A stretch of DNA of 64,000 nucleotides from Pomphorhynchus laevis (Eukaryota > Acanthocephala > Palaeacanthocephala > Echinorhynchida > Pomphorhynchidae), in contig WNNJ02001135.1 in the NCBI GenBank assembly GCA_012934845.2, positions 1 through 64,000 on the forward strand, given 5' to 3'. This document shows, in pieces, positions 54,220 to 64,000 of this stretch (its first letter is position 1; each line of letters starts with the position of its first letter). The notes below the pieces were generated by a model that was not told where the DNA came from, did not search any database, and saw only the letters and a program-made list of their open reading frames with translations. The translations under genes were made by a program, and so were the position numbers.

Positions 54220-54920
54220 TTCTTCAGTATTATAGCAAAATATGTTTTGCACAGAACAAGTGTACCGGTAATGAAATAATTACTGCTTTATCGCTGATTT
54301 TATTCCACTAAATTGATACGATTTCAACCATCCATTTTGTTTTATGGCTTTCTAATTGAACATCTGGTACGCAATAAGATTAAAAATTATAATTACGTGT
54401 GTAAATAAAACAAGCAAAAATATTTGCTTGTTTTAAAAATAAGAACCTAACGCTCTTTTCTGTAATAACATTAATGTTAGTCATAACACCGCTCTAAATG
54501 ATTATTGTTATGCTTTGCTCTACAACCTATAAACCAAGGATTCTAATGCCATCAGATAAGATGCAACAACAAGTTTCACATTGATCTGGTAAGTAAAGAT
54601 GTGACCACTTTGGCTTATTTTTTATATAAGATATATAATTGACCCGGGAGTTCAAAAAGGTTCACCATCACTTATCTAGATGAACTTGAGCAGATCGAAT
54701 ATGTAGTAAAAGGCTAACAAAATCTCATTTTTGAGTGGGATAAGAAACATTATATAGACGAAGAAAATATACAGTTATCATCTTTAACATATAAATGAGT
54801 AAGTACAAATGAAATGTGTAAAACGATAAATCGTTTACAAAACGATTTATCTCCTAAATTACAGAAAACGATTTCAAAAAACGATCATATAAAGTTATCG
54901 ATCCACCATCTAATACATTT
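54220..54920. other. A+T-rich spacer, nothing recognised
   Basis: No supported frame or repeat. Confidence 0.35.
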
Positions 54921-54924
54921 ATTA

Positions 54925-55202
54925 TTAGGAAACATGTAGTGTAAACCCTCTATGCGGTCGGCCAACAACAATTAATTGACAATAAAAAAGTAACACCAGA
55001 TTTTTCTTGTAAACCAATGGTCCGGGTGTCGGATCGTGGTGGCAGTGTACTAACAAAACTACTCTATACATCACGATCCTGGGCGACAGACCATAATTCT
55101 CTTTCAGATAGTGCAAATCGTTCTAAAGCAAATGTTGGAGATTTGCTCTCTCTACCGGCAATAATGCCTACCTCGAGGTCTCTTTCCTCGGAATCCGACT
55201 AG
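54925..55202 (-). other. Protein-like stretch, family not recognised
   Basis: On the minus strand from 55202 an open stretch reads DSEERDLEVGIIAGRESKSP and continues TFALERFALSERELWSVAQD before a stop; a further frame (55116-54925) follows. The charged, low-A+T texture resembles an ORF1-type LINE protein or a transposon relic, but no diagnostic motif is visible. Confidence 0.3.
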
Positions 55203-55214
55203 AAACCCTAATAG

Positions 55215-55460
55215 AAAAGCGATCACTAGACATAATTTGTACGTGATCAAATTAACTGCCAAATCAAATGACTTTCTTCGATGTGAAGAAGCAGCAACTT
55301 TACTCCGAATCCATCACGGATGACCAAATTCTGAATACTATTATTTCGGTCATATATTTCGGTCATATACACATTTCGGTCATTCAAATACTATCATTTC
55401 GGTCATAACGCAAAGCTCATGATCATAAATTAAGATAGAAACGAAGATTGCTCGTTAAAC
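55215..55460. other. Spacer with short TTTCGGTCAT echoes
   Basis: The word ATTTCGGTCATA/T occurs four times between 55344 and 55406, a small degenerate tandem patch. Confidence 0.5.
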
Positions 55461-55465
55461 CGATA

Positions 55466-55810
55466 GTTTCGCCTAAAGACTCAAAAGTGTCTTTCGCTTC
55501 ACTACGAAAGACATGTATATAGAACGCATTGCTGCGTTAGCTAAACAAATCATCTTCTCAATCTCACTAATGTTACTGCCGCTTCTCGAAAACCGTGCCC
55601 TAAGATATTTGAAGCCCTTCACATACGAAAAAAAAACGTTTCGCCTAAAGACTTAAAAGTGTCTTTCGCTTCACTACGAAAGACATGTATATAGAACGCA
55701 TTGCTGCGTTAGCTAAACAAATCATCTTCTCAATCTCACTAATGTTACTGCCGCTTCTCGAAAACCGTGCCCTAAGATATTTGAAGCCCTTCACATACGA
55801 AAAAAAAACA
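55466..55810. repeat. 172-bp tandem duplication of a LINE RT tail
   Basis: Units 55466-55637 and 55638-55809 are almost identical (one C/T difference seen near the start). Each begins TTTCGCCTAAAGAC and ends CTTCACATACGAAAAAAAAA. The near identity implies a recent duplication. Confidence 0.9.
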
Positions 55811-55890
55811 TTTTCCCCTATCCGGGTTGACATTGACATCTGAATACGAAACGAAGACATATAGACAGTCTTGTAGAAACTAATCAACAT
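55645..55890 (-). pseudogene. LINE RT tail fragment
   Basis: 81 codons on the minus strand: a lead of MLISFYKTVYMSSF, then VKGFKYLRARFSRSGSNISE and IEKMICLANAAMRSI. FKYLGxxxSxxGxxxxEIxxRIxxANxA is the motif E and following region of RTE/L2-like LINE reverse transcriptases. Upstream RT motifs are absent. Confidence 0.65.
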
Positions 55891-56021
55891 CCATGCTGCT
55901 TAGCGTTCCATCCTTAATTGATCTAGTAGTCATTGAGAGTCCTCAGAACCAGACGCTTACAAGACAACATAATATGCAAAACAGAGATGGTATCCTGTGA
56001 AATCAATATTAATACAGGAAC

Positions 56022-56105
56022 AAAGAAGAAAATATCATTTATTTGATAAAAGTTCTATATTTCGATAGCTCCTGCTATCATCATCAGGATTACAAAAAAA
56101 ATGTT
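56022..56105 (-). repeat. PLE 3' end with hammerhead-like core (family F1)
   Basis: Minus strand: CTGATGA, T, GATAGC-AGGA-GCTATC, GAAA, TATAGAACTTTTATC, then AAATAAATGATATTTTC. Core and a six-pair stem II are perfect; stem I is not clear. Matches the lone foldback at 26936-27123. Confidence 0.7.
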
Positions 56106-56494
56106 TCACAATTCCCCCCGTTTCCAACATTTATACAAAAATACAAGCATTGATGTGCCCCGCATTTCTACTTGAAAGAAAAAGAAAATACCGAGAAACA
56201 AGACAATCATACACTCAAATTTTACGCACATTTTAAAAACAACAAAAAGAAAGAAAAAAAACAGAATCATAATACAAAATAAAATTTAAATCATAAAATA
56301 AGTGACAAAACAATACGAATTTAATAATAAAAATAATGTAAAAGTAGAGTAATAAATTACAATCTAATCTTAACCAAAACAAAAAATAATACAATTAGAA
56401 AAAAACAAACGAATCGAAAAAATTAAAATAATGTTATATTGGAATAATTAATTATAATTTAATTTAAGGTTGTAATCGGATTTATTATTAAGCA

Positions 56495-56881
56495 TTAAAT
56501 TAGGTTCTTTTTAATAAAATACGCTTCTTGAATAATGCGAGATAACAAGTTAATTTCAAGTGATAAAATAGATGCATTTTCAAAATCAACGGAATGATTA
56601 AAACTCACAAAATGCTGAGCAACAGAACTAGAAATGTTCCCTTTACGCACATTATAATTATATTGTTTGATACGCTTAACCAAACCTTGACCGGTTTGAC
56701 CAACATATACCTGATCACATTCTTTACAAGGTATTTTATAAACAATGGCATCTTTGTTAAAATCTGGTTTACGCTTAAAAATGTTGTAAAGTTTAGGTAA
56801 TTTTCTGTTAAAAATGTGCACTTTGTTAATACAACTGTTTTTTATGTTATTGTTAATAAACTTTGAAAATACTGAATTCAA
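56495..56881 (-). CDS. GIY-YIG nuclease domain of conventional PLE
   Basis: 128 codons. Core IVYKIPCKECDQVYVGQTGQ with the CxxC pair typical of PLE nucleases, the conserved Arg in LVKRIKQYNYNVRKG, then SSVAQHFVSFNHSVDF and a final RIIQEAYFIKKNLI containing the Glu candidate. It lies after the RT, unlike the Naiad copies. The start Met is internal; the natural frame continues from the RT linker, where it is broken. Confidence 0.87.
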   Translation of the reverse strand: MNSVFSKFINNNIKNSCINKVHIFNRKLPKLYNIFKRKPDFNKDAIVYKIPCKECDQVYVGQTGQGLVKRIKQYNYNVRKGNISSSVAQHFVSFNHSVDFENASILSLEINLLSRIIQEAYFIKKNLI

Positions 56882-57098
56882 CTTGTTACTAACAAAAGGT
56901 ATTCCTATATGATGTATTCTTATTTTAGGAACAAAAACTTTATTTTTATGCGCTAAAGATTTAAATTTTGCTTTCTTAATAGCCCAAAGCGGAAAACCAC
57001 ATTTTAGTAAATTATGTGTGATAGCCTTTTCTCTTTTACAAATTAAGGGATAGTTAGAACAGATAAGCCTGCAACGTAGGCAACGCAGCGCAAATCAG

Positions 57099-58475
57099 TC
57101 AATTAGTTGGAACGCTTGAAGTCCAAGAAACAATATCTGGTCCGGTACCAAATTTTTGATAAACACATGTTTGAAGTATAGAAGAATTAACTCGTATAAC
57201 CAAGACATCGACAAAAGGTATACCCACATTCGATTCAGAAGAAACGCACCATTGAATTCGAGAATCCTTAGAATTTAGTGTGTGGGTAAGGAAATCCTGT
57301 GTAACGCAATTCTGAGCAACTAAAAAAACATCGTAAACATAACGAAACCACCTGACAACTCCATCAATACTATTGACACAAGAATTTTCCCAATTCCTCA
57401 TGTATAACTCAGACAATACAGGAGCAAGAGGGTTGCCCATTGCCAATCCATCGATCTGATCCCGCATTACAGATTCAAAAATAAAATTACAACGACTGGT
57501 AGACATTGTGAGGAGAGTATGCCAATCTTCATGATTAAGAAGAATATCACAAGGTGGGTTAAGAGCTAATATATCAAGCTGCAATGTTTATAGCATCAGA
57601 GAGCGGAACGTTAGTTTAGAGGGAGGTGATGTCAGCTGTAAACAATGAATGTTCAAGAGCGTTATGTCCACGGGTTAAACGAGAAAAATGAGATCCATCT
57701 TTAATGTATGAGAAATGACTATCAGATATATTAAATCGTAAAGTGGTAGCAATAAACTTTAAAATTTTATAAAAAAGTAGAATATGAAGCAACAATTGGT
57801 CTTGCACTGTGTTGAATTTGTGAGTTTTTGGCAATAAGTATAAAAATCCTGGTTTAGAATTTTTTGAAAGATAAGATTTAAGAAACTTAACAGAAATTTT
57901 TCCTTTAGAAAACAACTGCCGTAGGAATCTATTAAACTCACTTTGTCGAGTAGCTGTAGGATCATTATTTAATCGAACAAATTTGTGGCAATTTAGTAAT
58001 GAAAGACACATTCGCGTATATTCGTCCTTATACAAAACAATAAAGTTGTTTTGTTTTTCAGCCTTGGATAGAGCAAACCCTCTTCATCAAATTCTTTTTT
58101 AACACTAATGATGGTTTTGTTCAAAACATTGAGAACATCAGCATCTTTACTCATAAATTTAAAGTTTAAATTAAGGAAATTATCTAAATTATAAATAATG
58201 TTTTCTGAGAAAATAAAAGTCTTTTCTAACTCCGAAGATAATTTGTGTGCACGTAAACGACATGGTGGAGTAAAGTAAGGACCTAATTCGAGTATATTAC
58301 GTTGTTTAATAAATAATGATTTATCAGTCCAATTTGTAATGTTTAATGGAGCTTTAGTGACTGACTTCAATGAATTTACAAACTTTTGGTTACCTATTGA
58401 TTTGTAAGAAATACAATAATTCTTTTCATTATATAGTCTAAAGAATTTGTATAAATGTTTAAAACCAATATTCAA
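57099..58475 (-). pseudogene. Conventional PLE reverse transcriptase (broken)
   Basis: Frame 58475-57993: FKHLYKFFRLYNEKNYCISY, LELGPYFTPPCRLRAHKLSS. Frame 58035-57616: RLNNDPTATRQSEFNRFLRQ, SKPGFLYLLPKTHKFN (the PLE pre-palm LPKxHK block), then FTADITSL (motif A). Frame 57584-57099: DGLAMGNPLAPVLSELYM (motif B), FRYVYDVFLV (motif C with one catalytic position altered) and VGIPFVDVLVIR (PLE FLD block). Decay and the altered motif C make it inactive. Confidence 0.83.
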
Positions 58476-58704
58476 TGTATAAAGTTTACATTTGTTATTT
58501 ATAGCGTTAATTAATTTATAACTCCAAAAGACTTGTCACTACGAATTTTTTAACGACAGTAATGACATCTTCTAAAGAGATGAGCTATTTTGGTGGTTCT
58601 AAAGGTTTTACTTTTATAAGAGAAGGAATACCCACAGGAATAAGAAGACCCCTAAAATAATCTTTCAAACAACCAAGATTTTCTTCAATGTCAGTCAGCA
58701 TTTA

Positions 58705-60065
58705 CCCTCTCTTGTCATAGACAGTTTAAAAAGTTTTCTGCTTTATAACACAAACGTTCTTGATCGTCTTCATGAATACATTCGAAGCTGACATATAATC
58801 AAGTTCTAAGTGCTCTCCAAACTTCTCCCAAGCCGCCTTCTTTGCTTCAGTTACTGCTTGAGCTCAAGCTATCTTTGCCCTTCGGTACTTGTCTACAACT
58901 TTTACTGATTTACCAGACAACGTTGCCTTATAAGACAGCTTTTTATGTTGGAAAAAATCTCTAACTGTTGATGTCCACCAAGCAGTTCGAGTATTTCCTC
59001 CGCGACAAGCACTTAATGCCTTCGAGCCACAACTTTTCACAGTTTATTTGGAAGGCGAGGATCTGAACAACTCCCATTCCTGATCATTGATCTTCACCTC
59101 TTCTAGCAACTGAGAGAAGTCTTTCGGATGTAGCCAGAAATTCGTTCGTTGACATAAACATCTGCTAGAAGCTTCCAGCACGCCCTCACACAGCATTTTG
59201 GTCTATCAGACTTTTCTAGCATCTAATCTTGCCAGCGAAGCTCACTAACTACAAGGTAGTGATAATTTGACAGCTCAGCCACTCTCTTTACGCGAATGTT
59301 TAGAACATAGTGTCGAAGTTAAGATGAAACGATTACAAAATCGATCATTGATCTTTGACTAGGTAATCCTGATGCCATGTGCATCTATGGGTCTTCTTAT
59401 GTTCAAACATTCTGTTGTTTGTGCACAAATTGTTAAGAGAACAAAATTGCCATAATTCAACACCACTCGCATTTAGATCAAAAAGTCCGTTCATACCCAG
59501 CACACCCTTTCAAGTGCTACAGTCGCTACCAACATGAGCATTGAAGTCACCCAATAGAACGATGGAATATCAAACAGTAGTACTATCAAGCGGAGCCTGA
59601 AAATCTTCCACGAAGATTGTGTATTCAGAGATAATGTTAGGAGCACACGCACACACAACAGTTATACTCTTTCACTCTTTGTCTGAAAATTTCAGAGACG
59701 CCAGCTTTTTCGTTCACTGTGTTAAACCTTTCTACCACGAACGACAAACGATTACTTGTAAGTATCCATCACCCGCTTGCCGCCGCTTTTCATTTTTAAC
59801 TCCTGAATAGTTCAAGATCCAATCTTGATTCATAAGTTTAGTTCAAGTTCCAAAATAGTACAGAGAAGTCATTCCGACTATTTCTGAACCGAAGCGAACA
59901 ATTTCGTCATCTAATTATGTTTCCTTCTTCTACAGCTAGATGACATTCAACGTTCTTACACGAAGGCTTGTCTGCTTCGGATGTTAGTTTCTTTCGCTGT
60001 CTCCGCACAATTGCTTGGTCACACAGCACCCGACAATGAAAACCGCTCGGGTCAGTGATGAGTTG
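58705..60065 (-). mobile_element. APE-type LINE, endonuclease and linker part
   Basis: Minus strand, many frame changes. From 60050 leftward: an entry block (VRRQRKK near 59990), a stretch around 59560-59470 reading SIVLLGDFNAHVGSDC and then GMNGLF (the catalytic GDxNAHxG block), a DSRSMIDFVIVS-like block near 59360-59320, and near 59000-58870 an AWWTSTVRDFFQHKKLSYKA then VDKYRRAKIA linker. This pattern belongs to a LINE group whose RT reads ASLLFADDVVLF; a matching RT scrap is at 61980-62085. The RT itself is missing here. Confidence 0.7.
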
Positions 60066-60119
60066 AGCATTGTTTATAGCTCCTTATTTATTCATTGTAA
60101 ATTTCTTGCTTGTTGTGTA

Positions 60120-60400
60120 CATTGTCTTGATATTGTTTGTTCTGCTATCTCCCGTTCCCGATATCGCTTGATGATCTAAAATTGCTACTGTAAGGTACGA
60201 CTTTCTTTCGACTATTTGTAGATTGTTCAAGCTGCCGTTGGAGTCACTGGAGTGATTTTGATTGTTCGGATATCTCCCGTTAATGATATCTTTTGATGTT
60301 CTAAGATCGCTACTATAAGTAGACTATTCCGTTACTCTCTTCCGCCTTTTCGTCATTGCCCAATCTGCCGTTAGGTCATCGAAGTGATATGAGTTAGTCT
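60120..60400. repeat. Two ~135-bp tandem units beside the LINE
   Basis: CTATCTCCCGTTCCCGATATC.CTTGATG.TCTAA.ATTGCTACT (60150-60195) is echoed by TATCTCCCGTTAATGATATCTTTTGATGTTCTAAGATCGCTACT (60271-60315), and TTGTTCAAGCTGCCGTTGGAGTCACTGGAGTGAT by ATTGCCCAATCTGCCGTTAGGTCATCGAAGTGAT. Upstream of the LINE coding sense, so possibly tandem 5' leader units. Confidence 0.65.
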
Positions 60401-60559
60401 ATAAAAAGACTATCCTTAAGGCTGACGCAAGCCGACTAATTATTTAGCCCCTGATCGACTAATGCCGAACATACGTCGGCTAGGCACTCCACGAAGAAAT
60501 TAATTGGCAATAGGCGCCAGCTTAATACTTAGTCGACTGGCACCAATCGACCCTATGTT

Positions 60560-61805
60560 ATTTGAATAGGAGGTAATTGTAGCCCAATTATAACTGACTT
60601 ACTTTTACGCTTTAAAAAACATTTGAATTTTCCATAACTATGCAAAATAAATCCAAACTCTATAAAGATATGAAAAAAACTTTTTGATATATTGATGATT
60701 TATGTATTTAACTCCAATAATTTTTATTCAATAGGTGTGCAAATTTATCCAAGTAGTCTTATTCTTAATAAAACTAATATTAATGATAAAGAAGGTATAT
60801 ATCTAGATCTAAACATTAAATTAACATCAATTAAAACTACTTTTAATTTATGTAGTGTGTTTAAATGTTCATTGAAACCACTTTCTGTCTATATGAATTA
60901 AATACTTAAAGCAATTAAGGCACATTTCAAAAAATATTGTAAGGTAATCGAAATTAATACTAGTATAAAACACTATTTCAGTATTAATTCTACAAAAGAA
61001 TTTTTAGAACACACAAAAGGAATAAATTTTCAAAATATAAATACATACGATTTTAGTACGCTTTATACAAATCTAGATTTAGTAGATATTAAAGAAGCGT
61101 TAGTAAAATAAATTAATCTTATATTCGGAAAAATATATACATATATATGTTATAATAATCATGACGCTTATCTAACAAAAATTAAAACTATCAAGTAAAT
61201 ATAAATATATGGATAAAATTGAATTATTTGAATCCTTCAATATTTTAATTAATCAAAATTATTTAAAGGTCGGTACATCCATATTTAGACAAATAAAAGG
61301 TGTTCCAATAGGAGGAAATAGTAGACCAATTCTACTTGATTTATTTATAAGCTTTATAAAATATCAATTTGTTCATAACTGTTAAAAAACTAAATCCAAA
61401 TTATACAAAGATATAAAATTTTTGTTTCGATACATTGATGATATCTGTGTATTTAATTCTAACAATTTTTATTCAATTAATGAACATATTATCCAGAAAG
61501 CCTTATTCTTAACAAAACCAATATTGATGATAAAGAAGGTGTATATCTAGATATGAACATTAAATTAACATTAACTAAAACTACTATTAATTTATATCGT
61601 AAAGATGACATATTTAAATTTACAAGAAACATATTTTTGCATGAGCATTCATGCATACCATATAATATAAAATATAATACATTAAATAATGAAATTTTAA
61701 GAATTGCAACAATATGTAATGATATTGGCTTTCTTCAAAATCATTTAACTAATTTGATAGATAAATATTTTAAACAAGGTTACTATAAAAATACAAATTT
61801 GTAAA
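60560..61805 (+). mobile_element. Two head-to-tail Naiad-type PLE fragments
   Basis: The first fragment (60560-60852) starts in RT motif B and runs through a decayed motif C to YLDLNIKLTSIKTTFNL. At 60853 the sequence jumps back to the earlier block CSVFKCSLKPLSVYMN and runs again through motif A (TYDFSTLYTNLDL, 61045-61085), motif B, YIDD (about 61430), YLDMNIKL and the C-terminal flank (61553-61804). Partial tandem arrangement is typical of PLEs. Both are broken. Confidence 0.83.
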
Positions 61806-61979
61806 AAGCATTATGCATTTTACAAATAATGAGGCATTAATCATTTTTAGAATTGATTATAATAAAGTAGAATATTAATTGATTATTATTGATTATTAAT
61901 CCATCAAGTAAATTATCAGTTAAAGTGTCATTTTAAGGCTGAAACTTAACGGATATGATAAGAAGATCTTTTAGTCTTA

Positions 61980-62090
61980 ATTTAAGACTAAACATCTCGT
62001 TAGTCTTCGGTCTTAAGTTCGGTTCTATCAGGATTGCATCTCTGCTTTTTGCAGATGATGTTGTCTTGTTTGCTTCTTGTCTTTGGCTAT
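61980..62090 (+). mobile_element. LINE RT scrap with FADDVVLFAS
   Basis: Reads SLVFGLKFGSIRIASLLFAD followed by DVVLFAS: motif C of the LINE group represented by the endonuclease at 58705-60065, but in the opposite orientation. Only about 35 codons are readable. Confidence 0.7.
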
Positions 62091-62094
62091 ATTA

Positions 62095-63335
62095 TTTTAC
62101 ATTAAAAATATATGTTTAATTTATAAATTTTTAATTTATTAACGTCCATTAAAAATGCTTCTAATTGTATTTTAATTTATTATTAATCCATCAAGTAAAA
62201 TATCAGTTAAAGTGCCATTTTATAATTAAAATAAATTTCAATATTTTAAAACGTTAAATTTCTTAAATATTGTACTCACAAATACGTTAACCAATTGATT
62301 GGATATGACGATATATCAAAATGCCTGATGCGGTTACCTTTTAGTGACCTAAAATGTTTGCTAAGAAACATAATCACATATACAACATAATCTAGCAAAT
62401 GTGAACTTTTCCAAAACTGTTCTTCCGAATTTTAGAAACATATTGTAGAATTTTATTCAATTTGTTTGGAACAATTAATACAGTTATTACATAACATAAT
62501 ATTATTTTTTATATGAACGACTGCGTTTAATTATTGCGATTATTTTCTCTTTATTATTTACCTTAGAGCTAAAACAACGTGCTGAATACATTACAATCAA
62601 GATTTGCAATTTATTAAATAAAAAGAAAATTTGCAAAAATAATTTTTGAAATTTGGATTTTTATGTATTATTGCTTGTACGTTTTTATAATATTATACAG
62701 AATGAAAAGGGAAACTGTCAAAATCCGTGATTGTAATCGTTGCTACAACTGACCGAATTACTACATTTTTAATGTAGTAATTACTACATTGTAATTTTTA
62801 CTACATTGTTTCTTAATCACATCACATCATTGTTGAAAACTGAAGATATTTAAGTCATTCATTTCCTCAAATTTACTAAATGTTAATTTAAAGGAACAAA
62901 TAAAAATTAAAGACCAAAAGAAGTATTCAATTTTTTAATGGCAACTGCAATCATCAAAAAATTAAAAAAAAATGAAAATAATTTTTTACAATTTTGTACA
63001 TTAAAATAACAAAAACATGTATTAATATGATGTGCCTCACTAAATTGATAAAAGAAAAAATACACAACAAAAGAAAACGATCAAACAATAAAGACATTAC
63101 ATAATAAAGCAAAACAAAGCTAAACGTTATCAGCAATTATAACAAAAACAAAATAAAACAGTAAAACACAAAGAAAAATAAACAATTATAGATCAATTTT
63201 CTACTAAAAATGCAAACTTCATTCGTATTGTCCATTCATTCCATTTTTAGGAATAAAATTAGATATATGAGAATTCCACCTGTTATTTATGTATGGAATG
63301 ACTAAATAATTCATCCTTTTATGATGACCAACTAT
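62095..63335. other. A+T-rich spacer, nothing recognised
   Basis: The word CATCAAGTAAA.TATCAGTTAAAGTG.CATTT occurs at 61902 and 62187, a small direct repeat. TTTTTACTACATTGT-type echoes occur near 62765-62805. No gene. Confidence 0.4.
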
Positions 63336-63344
63336 GCGGCTTCT

Positions 63345-63660
63345 CAATATGGCTTAACTATAAAGGGTTTTTTTGATTGCCCACATGGGAAAACAACTCT
63401 CTATCAAACTATGCGTAATAACATATTTCCTATCATCATGTAAATCATCGGAAAAACATATAATTCTACCGCGTCGAAATTGTGAAACACCCACCGGTAT
63501 CAACAACTTTACAATAATGTTAGACGACCAAGACACGATATCCGGTCCAGTACCCATCTTTTGATATACACTAGTCTTAAGTAATTACATTGCATCCTTA
63601 GAGTTAAGAATATCCGAGAGAGCACAAAAAGTTAAACCGTTTCGGAAAAAAACAGTTTTT
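63345..63660 (-). mobile_element. Conventional PLE fragment, relative of 56-58.7 kb
   Basis: The minus-strand frame 63557-63354 reads MGTGPDIVSWSSNIIVKLLI then RRGRIICFSDDLHDDRKYVI and ESCFPMWAIKKTL. It continues from a VYQK codon group just upstream. It matches VYQKFGTGPDIVSW at 57170-57110, the RT-to-nuclease linker. Confidence 0.65.
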
Positions 63661-63825
63661 GCCGAAAAAAACTATGCCTCGCTAAATTAATAAACGAATA
63701 AGTATACAACAAAAGAAAGCGATCAAACACTAAAAACATCATACATTAAAACAAAACAAAGCATTAACATTATCAATCATATGAACAAAAATAAAATAAA
63801 ACAGTAAAACACAAAATTAAACAAT
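63660..63825. other. Spacer echoing 63030-63170
   Basis: CTCGCTAAATTAATAAACGAATAAGTATACAACAAAAG, GCGATCAAACA.TAAA.ACAT and AATAAAACAGTAAAACACAAA repeat the segment at 63032-63172 in the same orientation. Confidence 0.65.
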
Positions 63826-64000
63826 TAGATGCGTCCTCAAGAATTCAAGGAAGGTCTTGCTGTGAGATACGGTGCAACCCCTAGAGACTGCCAACGACAA
63901 GTGTGTGTATGCGGCGACCCGGTACAAGTCTCACATATGCTATCCTGCAAACGAGGAGGACAGCCAATCTGCGACACAACGTAATTCACGATCTACTTGC
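63826..64000 (+). pseudogene. R2-like LINE C-terminal Cys/His domain, runs off the edge
   Basis: Plus strand: RPQEFKEGLAVRYGATPRDC, then VCVCGDPVQVSHMLSCKRGG, then after a frame slip RHNVIHDLL. C.CG...VSHxLxC..GG....RHN..RD is the Cys/His domain following the RT in R2/NeSL-like LINEs and related elements. Compare the GRHGLDC block near 1000 on the minus strand. The element continues beyond the window. Confidence 0.7.

Larger units (their letters stand above)
56022..58705 (-). mobile_element. Conventional PLE, RT then GIY-YIG, near full length
   Basis: Minus strand from about 58705: an N-terminal region (IEENLGCLKDYFRGLLIPVG near 58690-58630), frames 58475-57993 and 58035-57616 (pre-RT and RT fingers), 57584-57099 (RT palm), a linker, 56881-56495 (GIY-YIG), then a 3' end at about 56022-56100 containing the F1 hammerhead-like repeat. 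This is the usual PLE order. At least four breaks. The right edge abuts the APE-type LINE at 58705. Confidence 0.85.

Noticed and set aside
1-64000. Retrovirus, LTR retrotransposon or Polinton
   Set aside because: No gag, protease, integrase or capsid signature and no paired long terminal repeats were recognised.

Overview
This is a gene-poor, very A+T-rich stretch of an animal nuclear genome, most likely an invertebrate and perhaps an arthropod. The evidence is indirect: RTE-, Jockey/CR1- and R2-like LINEs together with two kinds of Penelope-like element (PLE), and no bacterial operons, rRNA genes or intact tRNA. I found no host gene I could defend. Nearly every protein-like stretch is a retroelement in some stage of decay.

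Layout. 1-2.9 kb: a degraded R2-like LINE on the minus strand with a nuclease-like C-terminus; a piece of the same kind of element runs off the right edge at 63.8-64 kb. 2.9-6.9 kb: mostly A+T-rich DNA with two short repeat families. 6.9-11.2 kb: an inverted-arm repeat family interrupted by a nearly whole RTE-clade LINE (7.27-10.44 kb, minus strand) flanked by a 14-bp target-site duplication. 11.9-15.7 kb: fragments of a PLE whose GIY-YIG nuclease lies in front of the reverse transcriptase (Naiad-type). 16-17.1 kb: an unrecognised protein-like relic. 17.3-26 kb: PLE and LINE fragments. 18.8-19.4 kb: a tandem repeat carrying two hammerhead ribozymes. 26.3-30 kb: a tRNA-like SINE head, PLE ends, three hammerhead-bearing foldback or repeat elements and a 5'-truncated RTE. 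31.3-37 kb: CR1/Jockey-type LINEs, their 3' tails and a 36-bp minisatellite. 37.9-54.2 kb: several Naiad copies, the best at 51.2-54.2 kb, with foldback repeats between. 56-60 kb: a conventional PLE (RT then GIY-YIG, minus strand) followed by an APE-type LINE endonuclease. 60.5-61.8 kb: head-to-tail Naiad fragments.

The most interesting layer is RNA rather than protein. At least three unrelated repeat families encode recognisable hammerhead ribozymes: a type III pair in a 311-bp tandem repeat bounded by an 11-bp duplication (it would cut out a 311-nt RNA, as retrozymes do), a complete type I hammerhead at 28.44 kb, and a minimal type I hammerhead at 41.0 kb. A fourth family has all three hammerhead strands, with compensating base changes, but in an order that cannot fold normally in one copy. 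PLE ends add a related CTGANGA-stem-GAAA motif. A plausible reading is that these small self-cleaving RNAs spread using the reverse transcriptases of the LINEs or PLEs around them; that link is inference.
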